This document shows, in pieces, positions 47,901 through 57,288 of a stretch of DNA of 64,000 nucleotides. The DNA is from Micromonospora purpureochromogenes. Its GTDB lineage: Bacteria; Actinomycetota; Actinomycetes; Mycobacteriales; Micromonosporaceae. Made by a program: the position numbers and the translations under genes. Position 1 is the first letter of the stretch; every line of letters starts with the position of its first letter. The stretch lies in NCBI RefSeq assembly GCF_900091515.1, contig NZ_LT607410.1, positions 1,674,001 through 1,738,000 of the forward strand. The letters are read 5' to 3'. The notes beneath the pieces are model-generated. The model saw only the letters and a program-made list of their open reading frames with translations, made no database searches and was not told where the DNA came from.

Positions 47901-48541
47901 GCGCGGCCCAGGCCGTGGCGCTGGTGGCGCTGCTGCTCACCGCGTCCGCCCCGCGCCACGCGGCGGCGGTCTGCGTGCTCTGGGGTGCGGCGGTGGCGCC
48001 GCGAGTGCTGCGGCGGGCCGAGTCCGCCACCGGGCGGTGGGCCTTGGCGGGGATCGCCGGCGGCAGCGAACTGCTCGGCGCCTGGCTGCTGCTCGCCGCC
48101 GGCGGGGTGGTGCTGCTGGAGGCGTACACCCTGCCGGCGGCGGGACTGGCGCTGGTCGCCGGGGTGGTCGCGCTGCGTACCCGGCCGGGGTTGACCAGTT
48201 GGCTGGCGCTCGGCCCCGGGTTGGCCGCCGCGCTGCTGCCCGGCCTGGTGTCGGTGCTGGTCGCCCCCGAGCCCCAGCCCTGGCGACGGCTGCTGCTCGG
48301 GGTCGCCGCGCTGGCCGTGGTGCTCGCCGGGGCCACCCGGCGCTGGCAGGCGCCGGTGGTGCTCGGGGGGACCACGCTGGCCCTGCTGGCCCTGCACGAG
48401 CTGGTCCGCGGCTGGGATCGGCTGCCCCGGTGGATCTTCCTGGCCGTCGGCGGGCTCGCGTTGATCGCCCTCGCCGCCACGTACGAGCGGCGGCGGCGTG
48501 ACCTGACCCGGCTGCGCGCGGCCGTCGGCCGGATGGGCTGA
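44936..48541 (+). CDS. Giant polytopic membrane protein with N-terminal zinc ribbon (SCO7613-like)
   Basis: About 1201 residues. The N-terminus has four Cys pairs in ribbon form (YPCPGCGAP, VRGCSGCGRPP), then a coiled coil (residues about 35-85, AEIRALGREVARAREAYQ), a Pro-rich hinge, and from about residue 115 to the end an almost continuous series of Leu/Ala/Val helices, probably 25-30 membrane spans, with a Gly/Pro/Ala linker near residues 300-355. This matches the large SCO7613-type actinobacterial membrane proteins of unknown function. GTG 44936; a longer frame to 44876 exists. The composition makes topology counting from sequence unreliable. Confidence 0.82.
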   Translation: MENTGYPCPGCGAPADLVRGCSGCGRPPYPPAAEVIRLDAEIRALGREVARAREAYQGLADRLLAAQRRRAELAARVRAEIARPVPAGPLPSVPPVPVRPAPVPPPPGRPETSTRTVQGLLFVLGGLLLGTAAVVFTAVAWAAVGVAGRAAILAAVTVLALAAPLVAVWRGLRGTAETFAAVGLLLVVLDGYAAWAVDLFGVADWPGARYAALVGGAGAAIAAGYARLSRLTVPWFAALLVAQPVLPLAAVAARPGAAGWTLVLLGVALLDLVVVVALRRRWAAPAELGPVPSPAAAPVPPGAATAGAADQGTAPGQPASAGGVPAVVGGGTPATGPGARIGGPAAGGGPAAGPRVPAVVRAGQVLAWLGFGAATALAAGCALVPLAWGRAAGRPLLAGAPLLLVGLVLLGAAWAAGGRVFRQVAAALLVPLLAAALLRPVAELRPGVLLVAAALVTAALAGAARMVPARLRSGPRIGALLVAGALAQVGVLATLLVAGGAVARSLPGWRGAAAGPTVAWGWQLPVAVALTAAAIGLLLPRAARPVTALVGVALTGSALPAVAATPWPAALAVDLLVGVALLLAVVRPARRTPTVVVGALAGAALLGHGLLVALAAPGGMLVTLGVLLPAGLAMAALARRGTPAQHAVAGGGLALALLAVPAGTVVALLAAGSAPWWQLRAGFAAAVVPLVALGPVRRHWPDLDGYASAAAAVALGVLGLAPVVVPAAEPVPLYAALAALLLVVVDRDTPASAVGRVVAAVLAVLAALAAAPVAVTALLSPYDGPVEPWSGVPAAGPLPGGWVGGAALLVLAVAAGLVGRRTGGGAAVPALLALPFAAAALPVLLAAAGAPWPVVPAVALLTGLAALLVAALRRPGPLLGAVAVPVGTLWTLAGLTGLLATRAGTLAGLALLVVAAAVAGVAGRRAEVRLLGCLAAVAAATGLAVTASLAAGLPLRTAGFAVLAVAVAVLYAAPPLARRTPVTGRAAEGAAQAVALVALLLTASAPRHAAAVCVLWGAAVAPRVLRRAESATGRWALAGIAGGSELLGAWLLLAAGGVVLLEAYTLPAAGLALVAGVVALRTRPGLTSWLALGPGLAAALLPGLVSVLVAPEPQPWRRLLLGVAALAVVLAGATRRWQAPVVLGGTTLALLALHELVRGWDRLPRWIFLAVGGLALIALAATYERRRRDLTRLRAAVGRMG

Positions 48542-48547
48542 GGTAGG

Positions 48548-48577
48548 GGCAACACCACCACGGATCGGGGTGTTGCC
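48548..48577 (+). terminator. Hairpin after the giant membrane protein gene
   Basis: GGCAACACC (48548-48556) pairs with GGTGTTGCC (48569-48577), 12-base loop, seven bases after the stop. Confidence 0.7.
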
Positions 48578-48662
48578 ATGATTACCAGGCGCAATTGTCG
48601 CCGCGAGAATCAAGGGTGGGCCCGCCAACGGGTGCGGCCCGGACCGAGGACAGGGAGCGGAG

Positions 48663-49709
48663 ATGGCGCGTTCAGCGGTGGCGGACCAACCGGTACGACG
48701 CGGCAGTGACTATGCCGTGTTGTCCCGACGGATCAGCGAGGCGGGCCTGCTCGAGCGCCGCCCCGGCCGGTACGCGGTGCGCATCGCGCTGACGGCGACC
48801 TTCTTCCTGGCGGGCTGGGCCGCGGTGGTGGCGGTCGGCGACTCGTGGGCGCAGCTGCTGATGGCGGTGGGGATGGCGGTGGCCACCACCCAGGTCGCCT
48901 TCCTCGGCCACGACGCCGGGCACCGGCAGATGTTCCGCCGCCGGGGCCCGAGCGAGCTGGCCGGTCTGCTCGCCGGCAACCTGGCGGTCGGGCTCAGCTA
49001 CGGCTGGTGGGTCGACAAGCACAACCGGCACCACGCCAACCCCAACCACACCGACGAGGACCCGGACGTCGGCGGCGGCGCGCTGGTCTGGACGTACGAG
49101 CAGGCGGCGGCGACGCCGCCCTACCTGCGCTGGCTGGCGCGGCGGCAGGCCTGGCTGTTCTTCCCGATGCTGCTGCTGGAGGGCTTCCACCTGCACGTGG
49201 CCAGCGTCCGGGCCCTGGTCGGTCGGTCGGGCGGCGGCTGGTCCACGCCGATGCGGCACCGGGGGGTGGAGGCGCTGCTGCTCGCCGCGCACGCCGCCGG
49301 CTACCTGGGGCTGATCTTCGCGGTGATGTCGCCGGCGAAGGCGCTCGCCTTCATCGCCATCCACCAGGGCCTCTGGGGTCTCTACATGGGCTGCGCGTTC
49401 GCCCCGAACCACAAGGGCATGCCGATGCCGACGGAGGAAGACAACCTGGACTACCTGCGTAAGCAGGCGCTCACCTCGCGCAACGTGCGGGGCGGCCGGT
49501 TCGTCGACGTCGCGCTGGGCGGGCTCAACTACCAGATCGAGCACCACCTGTTCCCGAACATGCCCCGGGGCAACCTGCGCCGGGCGCAGCCGATCGTGCA
49601 CGCGTACTGCGCCGAGCGCGAGGTGCCGTACGTCGAGACCGGGCTGGTCGAGTCGTACCGGCAGGCGCTGGCGCACCTGCACGAGGTGGGCCGGCCGCTG
49701 CGCGGCTGA
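48663..49709 (+). CDS. Membrane fatty acid desaturase
   Basis: A 348-residue acyl-lipid/acyl-CoA desaturase with the three histidine boxes HDAGH (about 83-87), HNRHHANPNH and QIEHHLFP near residue 290, and four hydrophobic helices. The di-iron site inserts a double bond into acyl chains at the membrane, controlling fluidity. The start may be ATG 48663. A strong bidirectional terminator follows. Confidence 0.93.
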   Translation: MARSAVADQPVRRGSDYAVLSRRISEAGLLERRPGRYAVRIALTATFFLAGWAAVVAVGDSWAQLLMAVGMAVATTQVAFLGHDAGHRQMFRRRGPSELAGLLAGNLAVGLSYGWWVDKHNRHHANPNHTDEDPDVGGGALVWTYEQAAATPPYLRWLARRQAWLFFPMLLLEGFHLHVASVRALVGRSGGGWSTPMRHRGVEALLLAAHAAGYLGLIFAVMSPAKALAFIAIHQGLWGLYMGCAFAPNHKGMPMPTEEDNLDYLRKQALTSRNVRGGRFVDVALGGLNYQIEHHLFPNMPRGNLRRAQPIVHAYCAEREVPYVETGLVESYRQALAHLHEVGRPLRG

Positions 49710-49722
49710 CCCTCGTACGCAC

Positions 49723-49756
49723 GACGGGGCGGCACCGGTCACGGTGCCGCCCCGTC
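49723..49756. terminator. Bidirectional terminator
   Basis: GACGGGGCGGCACCG (49723-49737) pairs perfectly with 49742-49756, four-base loop, between convergent genes. Confidence 0.9.
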
Positions 49757-49775
49757 GCGTCGGGGTGCGGGGCGA

Positions 49776-50546
49776 TCAGCCGCCGAACGCCTTGATCAGC
49801 TCTTCCGGGGCCTCCTGGGTCTGGCTGGCCGGCGGCTTCTGCGGGGCGACGGTCGCGCCGAAGTCCGTGTAGGTGGTCTTGAGCTTGCCCGCCGCGGGGG
49901 AGAGCACGGTGGTGTCGACGACCAGCTCGATCAGCCGGCCCTGGTCGTCGGTCTTCGCGGTGAACGGCACCGCCTTGGCCTTGGCGCCGAGCGCCTTGAT
50001 GCCCTTGTCGTCCGGCTTGGCCTTGCTGTAGTCGAGGGTGCCGGTGAAGGCGTGCTCACCGGTCTTCTCGACCTCGGTGACCCCCTTGATCATTTGCTTG
50101 GCGCCGCCCGGGTCGCCGTCGGGCATCAGGTTCATCTGACCGCTGGCGCCGAGCTTGGTGGCGTCCATGTGCAGCCACTTCTTCGGTGCGCCCGCCATGC
50201 CGCTGATCTTCATCCAGGCGTCGTCGCCGAGGGTGATCATCCGGACCTTGCCCTGGCTGCCCATGTCGAGGGTCATGTCCATCGCCTTGGAACGCGGGTC
50301 CATCAGGCCACCGCCGCTGATCACCGACGAGGTGATGGTGGCCCGGACGCTGTCCTCGTTGAGCTTGAGCGCGGCGGCGGTCAGCTCGTCGAGCGGAGCG
50401 ACCGACGCGCTGCTGCTCGGGGCGACGCTCGCGGCGCTTCCGCCGGCGGCTGGAGCGTCCGCTCCGTCCTGGTTGCCGCAGCCGGTCAACAGACCCAGCG
50501 CGGCGACGAGCGCGACCCCCGTGGTCGCCAGCCGTCGAGTGTTCAT
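49776..50546 (-). CDS. LppX/LprAFG-like lipoprotein
   Basis: A 256-residue secreted protein with lipobox LGLLTGCGN (Cys about 23), a Ser/Ala linker, then the LppX/LprG-type fold: SVRATITSSVI, MDMTLDMGSQGKVRMITLGD, KKWLHMDATKL and DDQGRLIELVVDTT. In mycobacteria this family carries lipids across the periplasm; Micromonospora members are less studied. Start ATG 50546 follows GAGGAG. Convergent with the desaturase. Confidence 0.85.
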   Translation of the reverse strand: MNTRRLATTGVALVAALGLLTGCGNQDGADAPAAGGSAASVAPSSSASVAPLDELTAAALKLNEDSVRATITSSVISGGGLMDPRSKAMDMTLDMGSQGKVRMITLGDDAWMKISGMAGAPKKWLHMDATKLGASGQMNLMPDGDPGGAKQMIKGVTEVEKTGEHAFTGTLDYSKAKPDDKGIKALGAKAKAVPFTAKTDDQGRLIELVVDTTVLSPAAGKLKTTYTDFGATVAPQKPPASQTQEAPEELIKAFGG

Positions 50547-50760
50547 TGTGGATTTCTCCTCGTGAAGGGTGGGCCGGTGCGGCGTGTGCTGCCGCCCACC
50601 GGCCGGGCCGTCGGTCAGCGTAGCGGGCGGGAGCGACAGTCGGGTGTCGATGTCCGTCCGCCGTCGCCGTCGGTGCCCGATCCGGCACGCCCGGTCAACC
50701 GGCGCCGACCCGCCTCCGGCGCGTCCGGCCCGCCCAGGCCGGTGCCGGTAGGGTCGGGCC

Positions 50761-51054
50761 ATGACAGACCTGCTCACCGCCGAGGCGGTGCGAGAGAAGC
50801 TGGGCGGGCTGGCGGACTGGTCGGGCGACCCGACCCAGATCAGCCGCACCGTCGAGCTGGGCAGCTTCCCGGCCGCCATCGCCGTGGTCGACCGGGTGGC
50901 GGTGGTGGCCGAGCGACTCGACCACCACCCTGACATCGACATCCGGTGGCGGACCGTGACCTTCCGCTGCGTCACCCACTCCGCCGGTGGGGTCACCCAC
51001 CGGGACGTGGAGCTGGCGCGCCAGATCGACGACATCGTCCGGAGCGCCCGATGA
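50761..51054 (+). CDS. Pterin-4a-carbinolamine dehydratase-like protein
   Basis: A 97-residue protein with the family motif HHPDIDIRWRTVTF (His-His near 61-62) and the C-terminal THRDVELARQIDDI. In the family it dehydrates 4a-hydroxytetrahydropterin or acts as a transcriptional coactivator; in actinobacteria the role is often unclear because no aromatic hydroxylase is adjacent. Its TGA overlaps the next ATG. Confidence 0.92.
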   Translation: MTDLLTAEAVREKLGGLADWSGDPTQISRTVELGSFPAAIAVVDRVAVVAERLDHHPDIDIRWRTVTFRCVTHSAGGVTHRDVELARQIDDIVRSAR

Positions 51055-52202
51055 GATTCGAGATCAGCAAGGTGCTGGACGCCATCGAGGGGCGCGTCTG
51101 CACCGACCCGTCACTGGCCCGGGCCGTGCTCGACCTGGCCGAGGTGATCCGCTACCAGGACCTCGACGGCGGTCGGCCGGCCAGCCTGCTGCGGCTCGGC
51201 ATGGTGATCGACGCCCTCTCCCGCGAGCTGGAGGAGGACAGCGTCCCGGTCTACGCCGTGGTGCACCGGGCGTTGCTCTCCGACGCCGACCTCACCTCCA
51301 ACGAGCGGATGGTGGTCCGGCGCTGGGCCGACGACGGCCTGGTCGAGGTGCTGGACAACCCGGGCGACCGGATGCTGGAGGTGGCCGACCTGCTCGGCCT
51401 GCCGGTGCTCACCCGGGTCCGGTTCGACGGCCTGCGCGGCCGGTTCCCGTGGCTGGTGGAACAGCCGGGCCGGGTGCTCGCGCCGGTGCCCGGCGCCGGC
51501 GGCCCGGTGTTCGTCGCGCACGTCGGCGGCGGCTCGACCCCGGTCGAGGGGGACCGCTCACCGGTCGGGGCGAAGCTGCTGGCCCGGCAGTGGCGCTGCC
51601 CGGAGCCGGGGTGCGCCCTCTTCGGCGGTGGCGGGGGCGGCGGCGCCTTCGCCGACCTGGCCCGGGTGGAGCGCGCGCCGGCCGGCCAGCCGCCACCCGC
51701 GCTGCGCAACGGGGTGCCGACCTGCCCCCGGCACGGCGCCCGGCTCGGTGACGCCGGGCCGCGCCCCCGCACCGAGGTGCTGGCGGTCCGGATCGGTGGC
51801 CTGGTCCGGCGGCGGTTCGTGCTCACCGAGGAGCAGCCGGTGTTCATCGGGCGGGCGCCCGAGGCCGGCGGCGGGATCGTGCTCGGCCAGTGGCTCAACG
51901 ACGAGGCCCGGCGCTGGATCAGCCGCAGCCACCTCAAGCTGGAGCTGCGGGTCGGCGAGGTGATCGTGACCGACGTGAGCACCAACGGCTCCGGCATCCG
52001 CCCGCACGGGTCGATGACCGAGGCGGAACGGATCCCGCTCGCGCCGAACCAGTCCCGGGTGCTCGGCGGCGCCGACATGGTCGAGCTCTACCCGGGCGTC
52101 CAGGTCGGCCGCGCCCGCGAGCTGCCCACCGGCGCCCCGTTCACCCCCACCTCGGTGATGGCCGAGGCGCCCACCATGGCGATGCGCCTGCCCCGCAACT
52201 GA
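51051..52202 (+). CDS. FHA-domain protein with central zinc ribbon
   Basis: A 383-residue protein. The N-terminal about 150 residues are helical (LARAVLDLAEVIRYQDLDGG). A central pair of Cys motifs, RQWRCPEPGCALF and GVPTCPRHGARL, can form a zinc ribbon around a Gly-rich loop. The C-terminal FHA domain has FIGRAPEAGGG, WISRSHLKLEL and VTDVSTNGSGIR, with the phospho-Thr-binding Arg, Ser and Asn present. It is probably a signalling adaptor for a Ser/Thr kinase. ATG 51051 overlaps the dehydratase stop. Confidence 0.86.
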   Translation: MRFEISKVLDAIEGRVCTDPSLARAVLDLAEVIRYQDLDGGRPASLLRLGMVIDALSRELEEDSVPVYAVVHRALLSDADLTSNERMVVRRWADDGLVEVLDNPGDRMLEVADLLGLPVLTRVRFDGLRGRFPWLVEQPGRVLAPVPGAGGPVFVAHVGGGSTPVEGDRSPVGAKLLARQWRCPEPGCALFGGGGGGGAFADLARVERAPAGQPPPALRNGVPTCPRHGARLGDAGPRPRTEVLAVRIGGLVRRRFVLTEEQPVFIGRAPEAGGGIVLGQWLNDEARRWISRSHLKLELRVGEVIVTDVSTNGSGIRPHGSMTEAERIPLAPNQSRVLGGADMVELYPGVQVGRARELPTGAPFTPTSVMAEAPTMAMRLPRN

Positions 52203-52216
52203 CCGACGAACGACGA

Positions 52217-52248
52217 GCGGGCGTCGGGACCGTGGTCCCGACGCCCGC
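52217..52248. terminator. Bidirectional terminator
   Basis: GCGGGCGTCGGGACC (52217-52231) pairs perfectly with 52234-52248, between the convergent FHA and rocD genes. Confidence 0.9.
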
Positions 52249-52263
52249 TTCGCGCGTACGAGG

Positions 52264-53474
<1,211 letters not shown>

Positions 53475-53478
<4 letters not shown>

Positions 53479-54296
53479 TTGCTCGCCTTTCCCTGACGGA
53501 GTCGCAACGTGCAGCACTTCGGTCCGCCGCCGGCCTTGCGCAGCTCGGACAGGTCGATGCCGATGGTCTCGTAACCCCGGTCGCGCAGCTTCGCGGCCAG
53601 GTCGGTGGCCTGCGCCGGCAGCACCACGTGCCGGCCGTCGCTGACCGCGTTCAGCCCCAGCACCTCGGCGTCGGCCATGGTGGCGTGCACGGCGTCCGGG
53701 AAGAGCCGGCGCAGCACCGCCTGGCTGCCGGGAGAGAACGCCTCCGGAAGGTACGCCACGGTCCGCTCGTCGAGCACGGTCAGGGCGGTGTCCAGGTGGT
53801 AGAAGCGCGGGTCGACCAGCTGCATCGTGATCACCGGGTAGCCGAAGACCTCCTGCAGCTGCGCGTGCGAGGCGTGCGCGGTGCGGAAGCCGGTGCCGGC
53901 CAGCAGGTAGTCACCGACCAGCAGGACGTCGCCCTCGCCCTCGTTGACGTGCTTCGGGTCGTACATCTCGAAGCCGGCGGCCTCGAACCAGGCGCGGTAG
54001 GCGGGGGCCTCGTCGGCGCGCTGCGGGTCGCGGAACTGCACGGCCATGGCCCTGTCGTCGATCACCGTGCCGCCGTTGGCGGCGAAGACCATGTCCGGCA
54101 GGCCGGCGACCGGGTCGATCAGCTCGACGGAGTGGCCCAGGTCGAGGTAGGTCTGGCGCAGCTGCTCCCACTGCCGGATCGCCAGGTCGGCGTCGACCGG
54201 CGCGGTCGGGTCCATCCACGGGTTGATGGCGTAGTCGACGGCGAAGTACGTCGGCCGGCACATCAGGAAGCGCTGGCTGATGGCGTCCATCGTCAT
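53475..54296 (-). CDS. ddaH: DdaH/arginine-dihydrolase-like guanidino-group hydrolase
   Basis: A 273-residue amidinotransferase-superfamily enzyme. Catalytic residues visible: E121-D123 (EGEGDVLL), H168 (FYHLDTAL) and C261 (GGGPKCCTL). It would release dimethylamine or ammonia from (methyl)arginine. It also carries DYAINPWM (residues 21-28) and FAANGG (N74), features I recall from the arginine dihydrolase domain of cyanobacterial ArgZ/AgrE, which makes ornithine directly from arginine. Coupling to rocD, which uses ornithine, supports that alternative. ATG 54296 (MTMD); ATG at residue 3 possible. Confidence 0.87.
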
Positions 54297-54399
54297 GTCC
54301 TGCTCCTGGGGGTCGGGCGCGCCCGGCCACCTCGGCCGACGGGCTGGCGCCGTCCGTCAACGGTATGCGGCATCGGTCGACGACATCCACCGCCGAGGC

Positions 54400-54456
54400 T
54401 TGCGTACGCCGACGAAACATTGCGTCTAGCGTCGTCCGCGCGGTGATCTGTTGCGT
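54400..54456. promoter_or_regulatory. Phased TTGCGT repeats upstream of ddaH-rocD
   Basis: TTGCGT occurs at 54400, 54420 and 54451, spaced 20 and 31 bp, close to two and three helical turns. They lie 104-160 bp upstream of the ddaH start, where an Lrp/AsnC-type regulator could bind. The stretch 54297-54635 holds no gene: this promoter and two hairpins fill it. Confidence 0.35.
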
Positions 54457-54528
54457 TCTCGCCCACAACCCCGCATGACGAAGGGGCCGCCACCCCCGGA
54501 ACGGGAGGTGACGCCCCCCTGGACGCGC

Positions 54529-54557
54529 TTCGGGGGCGGCGAACCGCCGCCCCCGAA
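54529..54557. terminator. Hairpin terminator of the 54636 gene
   Basis: TTCGGGGGCGGC (54529-54540) pairs perfectly with GCCGCCCCCGAA (54546-54557), five-base loop, about 80 bp past the stop of the leftward gene at 54636. A weaker hairpin lies at 54483-54518. Confidence 0.75.
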
Positions 54558-54635
54558 AGGATGCGTGCCCGGCTGGTGAACCACCAGACTGATCGGGCGT
54601 CACCGGCGCACCGCCGGCGAGCGGGAAGATGCCCG

Positions 54636-55418
54636 TCAGAACCGGTCGACAAACTGTGAGTCGAGCCACTCCCGGAACCGGGACACCCACTCGCCGTCGG
54701 CGGTCGGCCAGTCGAACTGGCCGGTCATCGCGACCACCCCGACCACCACGGCGGCGAGGCCGAGCAGGATGCCGATCAGCGCGTCGGTCTTGCCGGCGAC
54801 GTGCCGCCGTCGGGTCGCCATCAGGCCGAGGACGGAGAGCACCGCGCCGGCCGCGCCGACCGCGATGCCGTACCCGGCCAGGGTGCCGGTGAGCACGAAC
54901 AGGGCGCCGACCACGGAGACGATCAGGCCGAGGGTGGCCAGCAGGCTGGCCCGCGGCTTCGGGCCGGCGACCACCGGGGTCTCCCGGCGGGCCTCGTCCC
55001 GATCGGGGACACCGTCCCGGTTCAGGTCGACCGTCCGCTCGGCGGTGGGGTCGGCGAGGGGCGCGGCCGGCCGGGTGTCCGGGTCCGCGCCGGTGAGCCG
55101 GTCCGACGTCGTACGCCGGGGCTCGTCGTCGATCGGGGCGACCCGGCCGGAGGGGCCGTGGGTCGTCTCGGAGCGGGCGGTGGCCGCCCGGGCCAGCGCG
55201 GCGCGCTCCGCGTCGGCGTCGCGCTCGCCGTCGGTGGCCAGCGCGCTGCTGCGGTACGTCGTCGGCTCGGCGTCCCGGTCGTTGACCACCGGCGGGTCGG
55301 CCGGGCGGTCGACCGGGTCGACGGTGGCGCTCCGGTCGCGTCCGTCGACGTGCCCGTCGCCGTTACGGTCGGTCGTGGGCGCCGGCTCGGTCCGGCGCGA
55401 CAGCGAAGGAATCTTCAT
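54636..55418 (-). CDS. Membrane protein with EF-hand-like loops in its N-terminal region
   Basis: A 260-residue protein. The first 140 residues are polar and disordered but carry two loops of DxNxDGxxD type (DRNGDGHVDGRD near 17-28, DLNRDGVPDRDE near 129-140), the calcium-binding pattern of EF-hand, dockerin and TSP3 repeats. Then come three helices (ATLGLIVSVVGALFVLTG, AVGAAGAVLSVLGLMA, ALIGILLGLAAVVVGVVAM) and a short polar C-terminus. AGGAGGTG precedes ATG 55418. Not recognised as a known family. Confidence 0.78.
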   Translation of the reverse strand: MKIPSLSRRTEPAPTTDRNGDGHVDGRDRSATVDPVDRPADPPVVNDRDAEPTTYRSSALATDGERDADAERAALARAATARSETTHGPSGRVAPIDDEPRRTTSDRLTGADPDTRPAAPLADPTAERTVDLNRDGVPDRDEARRETPVVAGPKPRASLLATLGLIVSVVGALFVLTGTLAGYGIAVGAAGAVLSVLGLMATRRRHVAGKTDALIGILLGLAAVVVGVVAMTGQFDWPTADGEWVSRFREWLDSQFVDRF

Positions 55419-55536
55419 CACGAACACCTCCTGATCGATGCGTGGAGGCCTCGGGAAGCGCCGGTGGGCAGCCACGCGTATCACCGCTGTGGTACCCAGC
55501 GGCCCGATCCGCCACACCCGGGCTACCGTTGCCGTC

Positions 55537-56346
55537 GTGCCAGAGGGACACACCATCCACCGCCTGGCGGCCCGGCACGCCGAGCTGTTCGCCGGCGACA
55601 AGGTGATCGCCGCCAGCCCGCAGGGCCGCTTCGCCGAGGGCGCCGCCCGGCTCTCCGGCACCGTCCTCGACGGCACCGAGGCGTACGGCAAGCACCTGCT
55701 GCACCACTACGCCGGCGAGCTGACCCTGCACGTGCACCTCGGCCTGTACGGCAAATTCACCGACGGCCCGGGGGAGCCGCCGCCCCCGGTCGGGCAGGTC
55801 CGGTTGCGGCTCGCCAGCGACCGGCACTGGCTCGACCTGCGCGGCCCCACCGCCTGCGAGCTGCTCACCCCGCCCGAGGTCGCCGCGCTGCGCGACCGGC
55901 TCGGCCCGGACCCGCTGCGCGCCGACGCCGACCCGCGCCGGGCCTGGGTGCGGATCCGGCGCAGCCCCACCCCGCTCGCCGCGCTGCTGCTGGACCAGTC
56001 GGTGGTGGCCGGCACCGGGCTGATCTTCGTCACCGAGGCGCTGTTCCGGGCGGGGCTGCCACCGATGCTGCCCGGCCGGGAGCTGACCCCGGCCGGCTGG
56101 GACGCGCTCTGGGCCGACCTGGTCGAGCTGATGACGCTGGCCGTCGACCGCGGCCGGATCGACACCGTCCGCGACGCGCACCTGCCGGAGGCGATGGGCC
56201 GCCCGGCGCGCGTCGACCGGCACGGCGGCGAGGTGTACGTCTACCGCCGCCCCGGCGACCCCTGCCACGTCTGCGCGACCCCGGTGCGCCGGGGCGCGCT
56301 GGCCGGCCGCAACCTCTACTGGTGCGCCACCTGCCAGGCCGGTTGA
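55537..56346 (+). CDS. Fpg/Nei-family DNA glycosylase
   Basis: A 269-residue bifunctional DNA glycosylase/AP lyase. After Met removal Pro1-Glu2 are the catalytic N-terminus (PEGHTIHRLA). The H2TH helix region is LLLDQSVVAGTGLIFVTEAL, with GTGLIF in place of the common GxGNIY, and the C-terminal zinc finger has CHVC and CATC. GHTIHR suggests a Nei2-like endonuclease VIII rather than Fpg. It excises oxidised pyrimidines. GTG 55537 fixes the N-terminal Pro. Confidence 0.92.
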   Translation: MPEGHTIHRLAARHAELFAGDKVIAASPQGRFAEGAARLSGTVLDGTEAYGKHLLHHYAGELTLHVHLGLYGKFTDGPGEPPPPVGQVRLRLASDRHWLDLRGPTACELLTPPEVAALRDRLGPDPLRADADPRRAWVRIRRSPTPLAALLLDQSVVAGTGLIFVTEALFRAGLPPMLPGRELTPAGWDALWADLVELMTLAVDRGRIDTVRDAHLPEAMGRPARVDRHGGEVYVYRRPGDPCHVCATPVRRGALAGRNLYWCATCQAG

Positions 56347-56353
56347 GCCCGGC

Positions 56354-57220
56354 TCAGTCGCCGTCGACGAGCCAGCGGACCGACTCGACCTGGTTCGGGA
56401 AGACGACCTCCCCGTCCGTGCTCCAGGCCAGCGTCTGCGCGATCGCCCAGCCCCGGACCCGGTCCCGGTCCAGCCCCAGCGCGCCGGTGAGCCGGTCGAG
56501 CCGCCGCCGCAGCGCCGCCGGCGAGTGACCCAGCTCGGGGCCGCGAACGATCGGCACCGCCCCGAACTCCCGCTCGCCGACCAGCGGCTTCGGGTCGATC
56601 ACCAGCCACGGCTCGCGGGTCGCGCGCAGCACGTTGCCGGCGTGCAGGTCCTGGTTGACCAGCACCTGTTCGCCCTGGTCGGCGACGAGTTCGGCGAGCC
56701 GGCCGAGCGCGACGTCGAGCAGCCGCCGCTCGTACGGCCGGCCGGCCCGCTCCCAGTTCACCGGCAGCCGCGCGCGCCAGCCGGCGGCCTCCTCGGCGAG
56801 CGTGGTGAACGGCCCGTCGGCCGGTTGCCACAGCCGGGGCAGCAGCCCGGCGACGACGTCCAGCGCCTCGTCGGGCGGCAGCTCGTGTACCGGCGAGCCG
56901 GGCAGGCACCGCTCGACCAGCAGCGCCCGCCGTCGCGGGTCGTGCGCGAGCAGGCGTACCGCCCCGTCGCCGGCCCAGTGCGCGAGTGCGTCGGCCTCGC
57001 AGCGGCTGTCCTCGTCCGGGTACTGGAGCTTGAGCACCGCCGGGGTGCCGTCGGGCAGCGTGGCGGGCACCGCCAGGGAGGCGAACGCGTACGGAAAGGG
57101 CGGCCCGAGTCGCAGGGACCAGCGCTCGGCGCACTCGTCCCGCCACCGGGGCAGCGTCGCCAGCCAGTCCCGCCCGACCGCCGTGCGGCGCACCCACGCC
57201 AGCCCCTCCGGAATCTCCAC
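56354..57220 (-). CDS. Aminoglycoside/hydroxyurea-type antibiotic kinase-like protein
   Basis: A 288-residue APH(6)-like kinase: ATP site VLKLQYPDEDS, catalytic loop VNQDLHAGNVLRA (Brenner motif Asp) and metal Asp in WLVIDPKPLVGE, then EFGAVPIVRG. The family includes streptomycin 6-phosphotransferases and hydroxyurea kinases, but many chromosomal members are not resistance enzymes. GTG 57220 gives a normal N-terminus; the longer frame enters a hairpin. It converges tail-to-tail with the Nei gene. Confidence 0.83.
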   Translation of the reverse strand: MEIPEGLAWVRRTAVGRDWLATLPRWRDECAERWSLRLGPPFPYAFASLAVPATLPDGTPAVLKLQYPDEDSRCEADALAHWAGDGAVRLLAHDPRRRALLVERCLPGSPVHELPPDEALDVVAGLLPRLWQPADGPFTTLAEEAAGWRARLPVNWERAGRPYERRLLDVALGRLAELVADQGEQVLVNQDLHAGNVLRATREPWLVIDPKPLVGEREFGAVPIVRGPELGHSPAALRRRLDRLTGALGLDRDRVRGWAIAQTLAWSTDGEVVFPNQVESVRWLVDGD

Positions 57221-57288
57221 CCGGCCATCCTGCCCGCCCCGGCAGTGCCGGACCCACCCCGTTCCGCCGGCCGGGTGATGCAGGCTTC

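Noticed and set aside
44885-48628. 1247-residue open frame antisense to the giant membrane protein
   Set aside because: Gln/Arg/Gly-rich with no motif; a shadow of the Leu/Ala-rich sense gene.
56354-57220. Acquired antibiotic-resistance gene
   Set aside because: The kinase fold is right, but codon use and context are chromosomal, with no mobile element. Many such homologues are not resistance enzymes.
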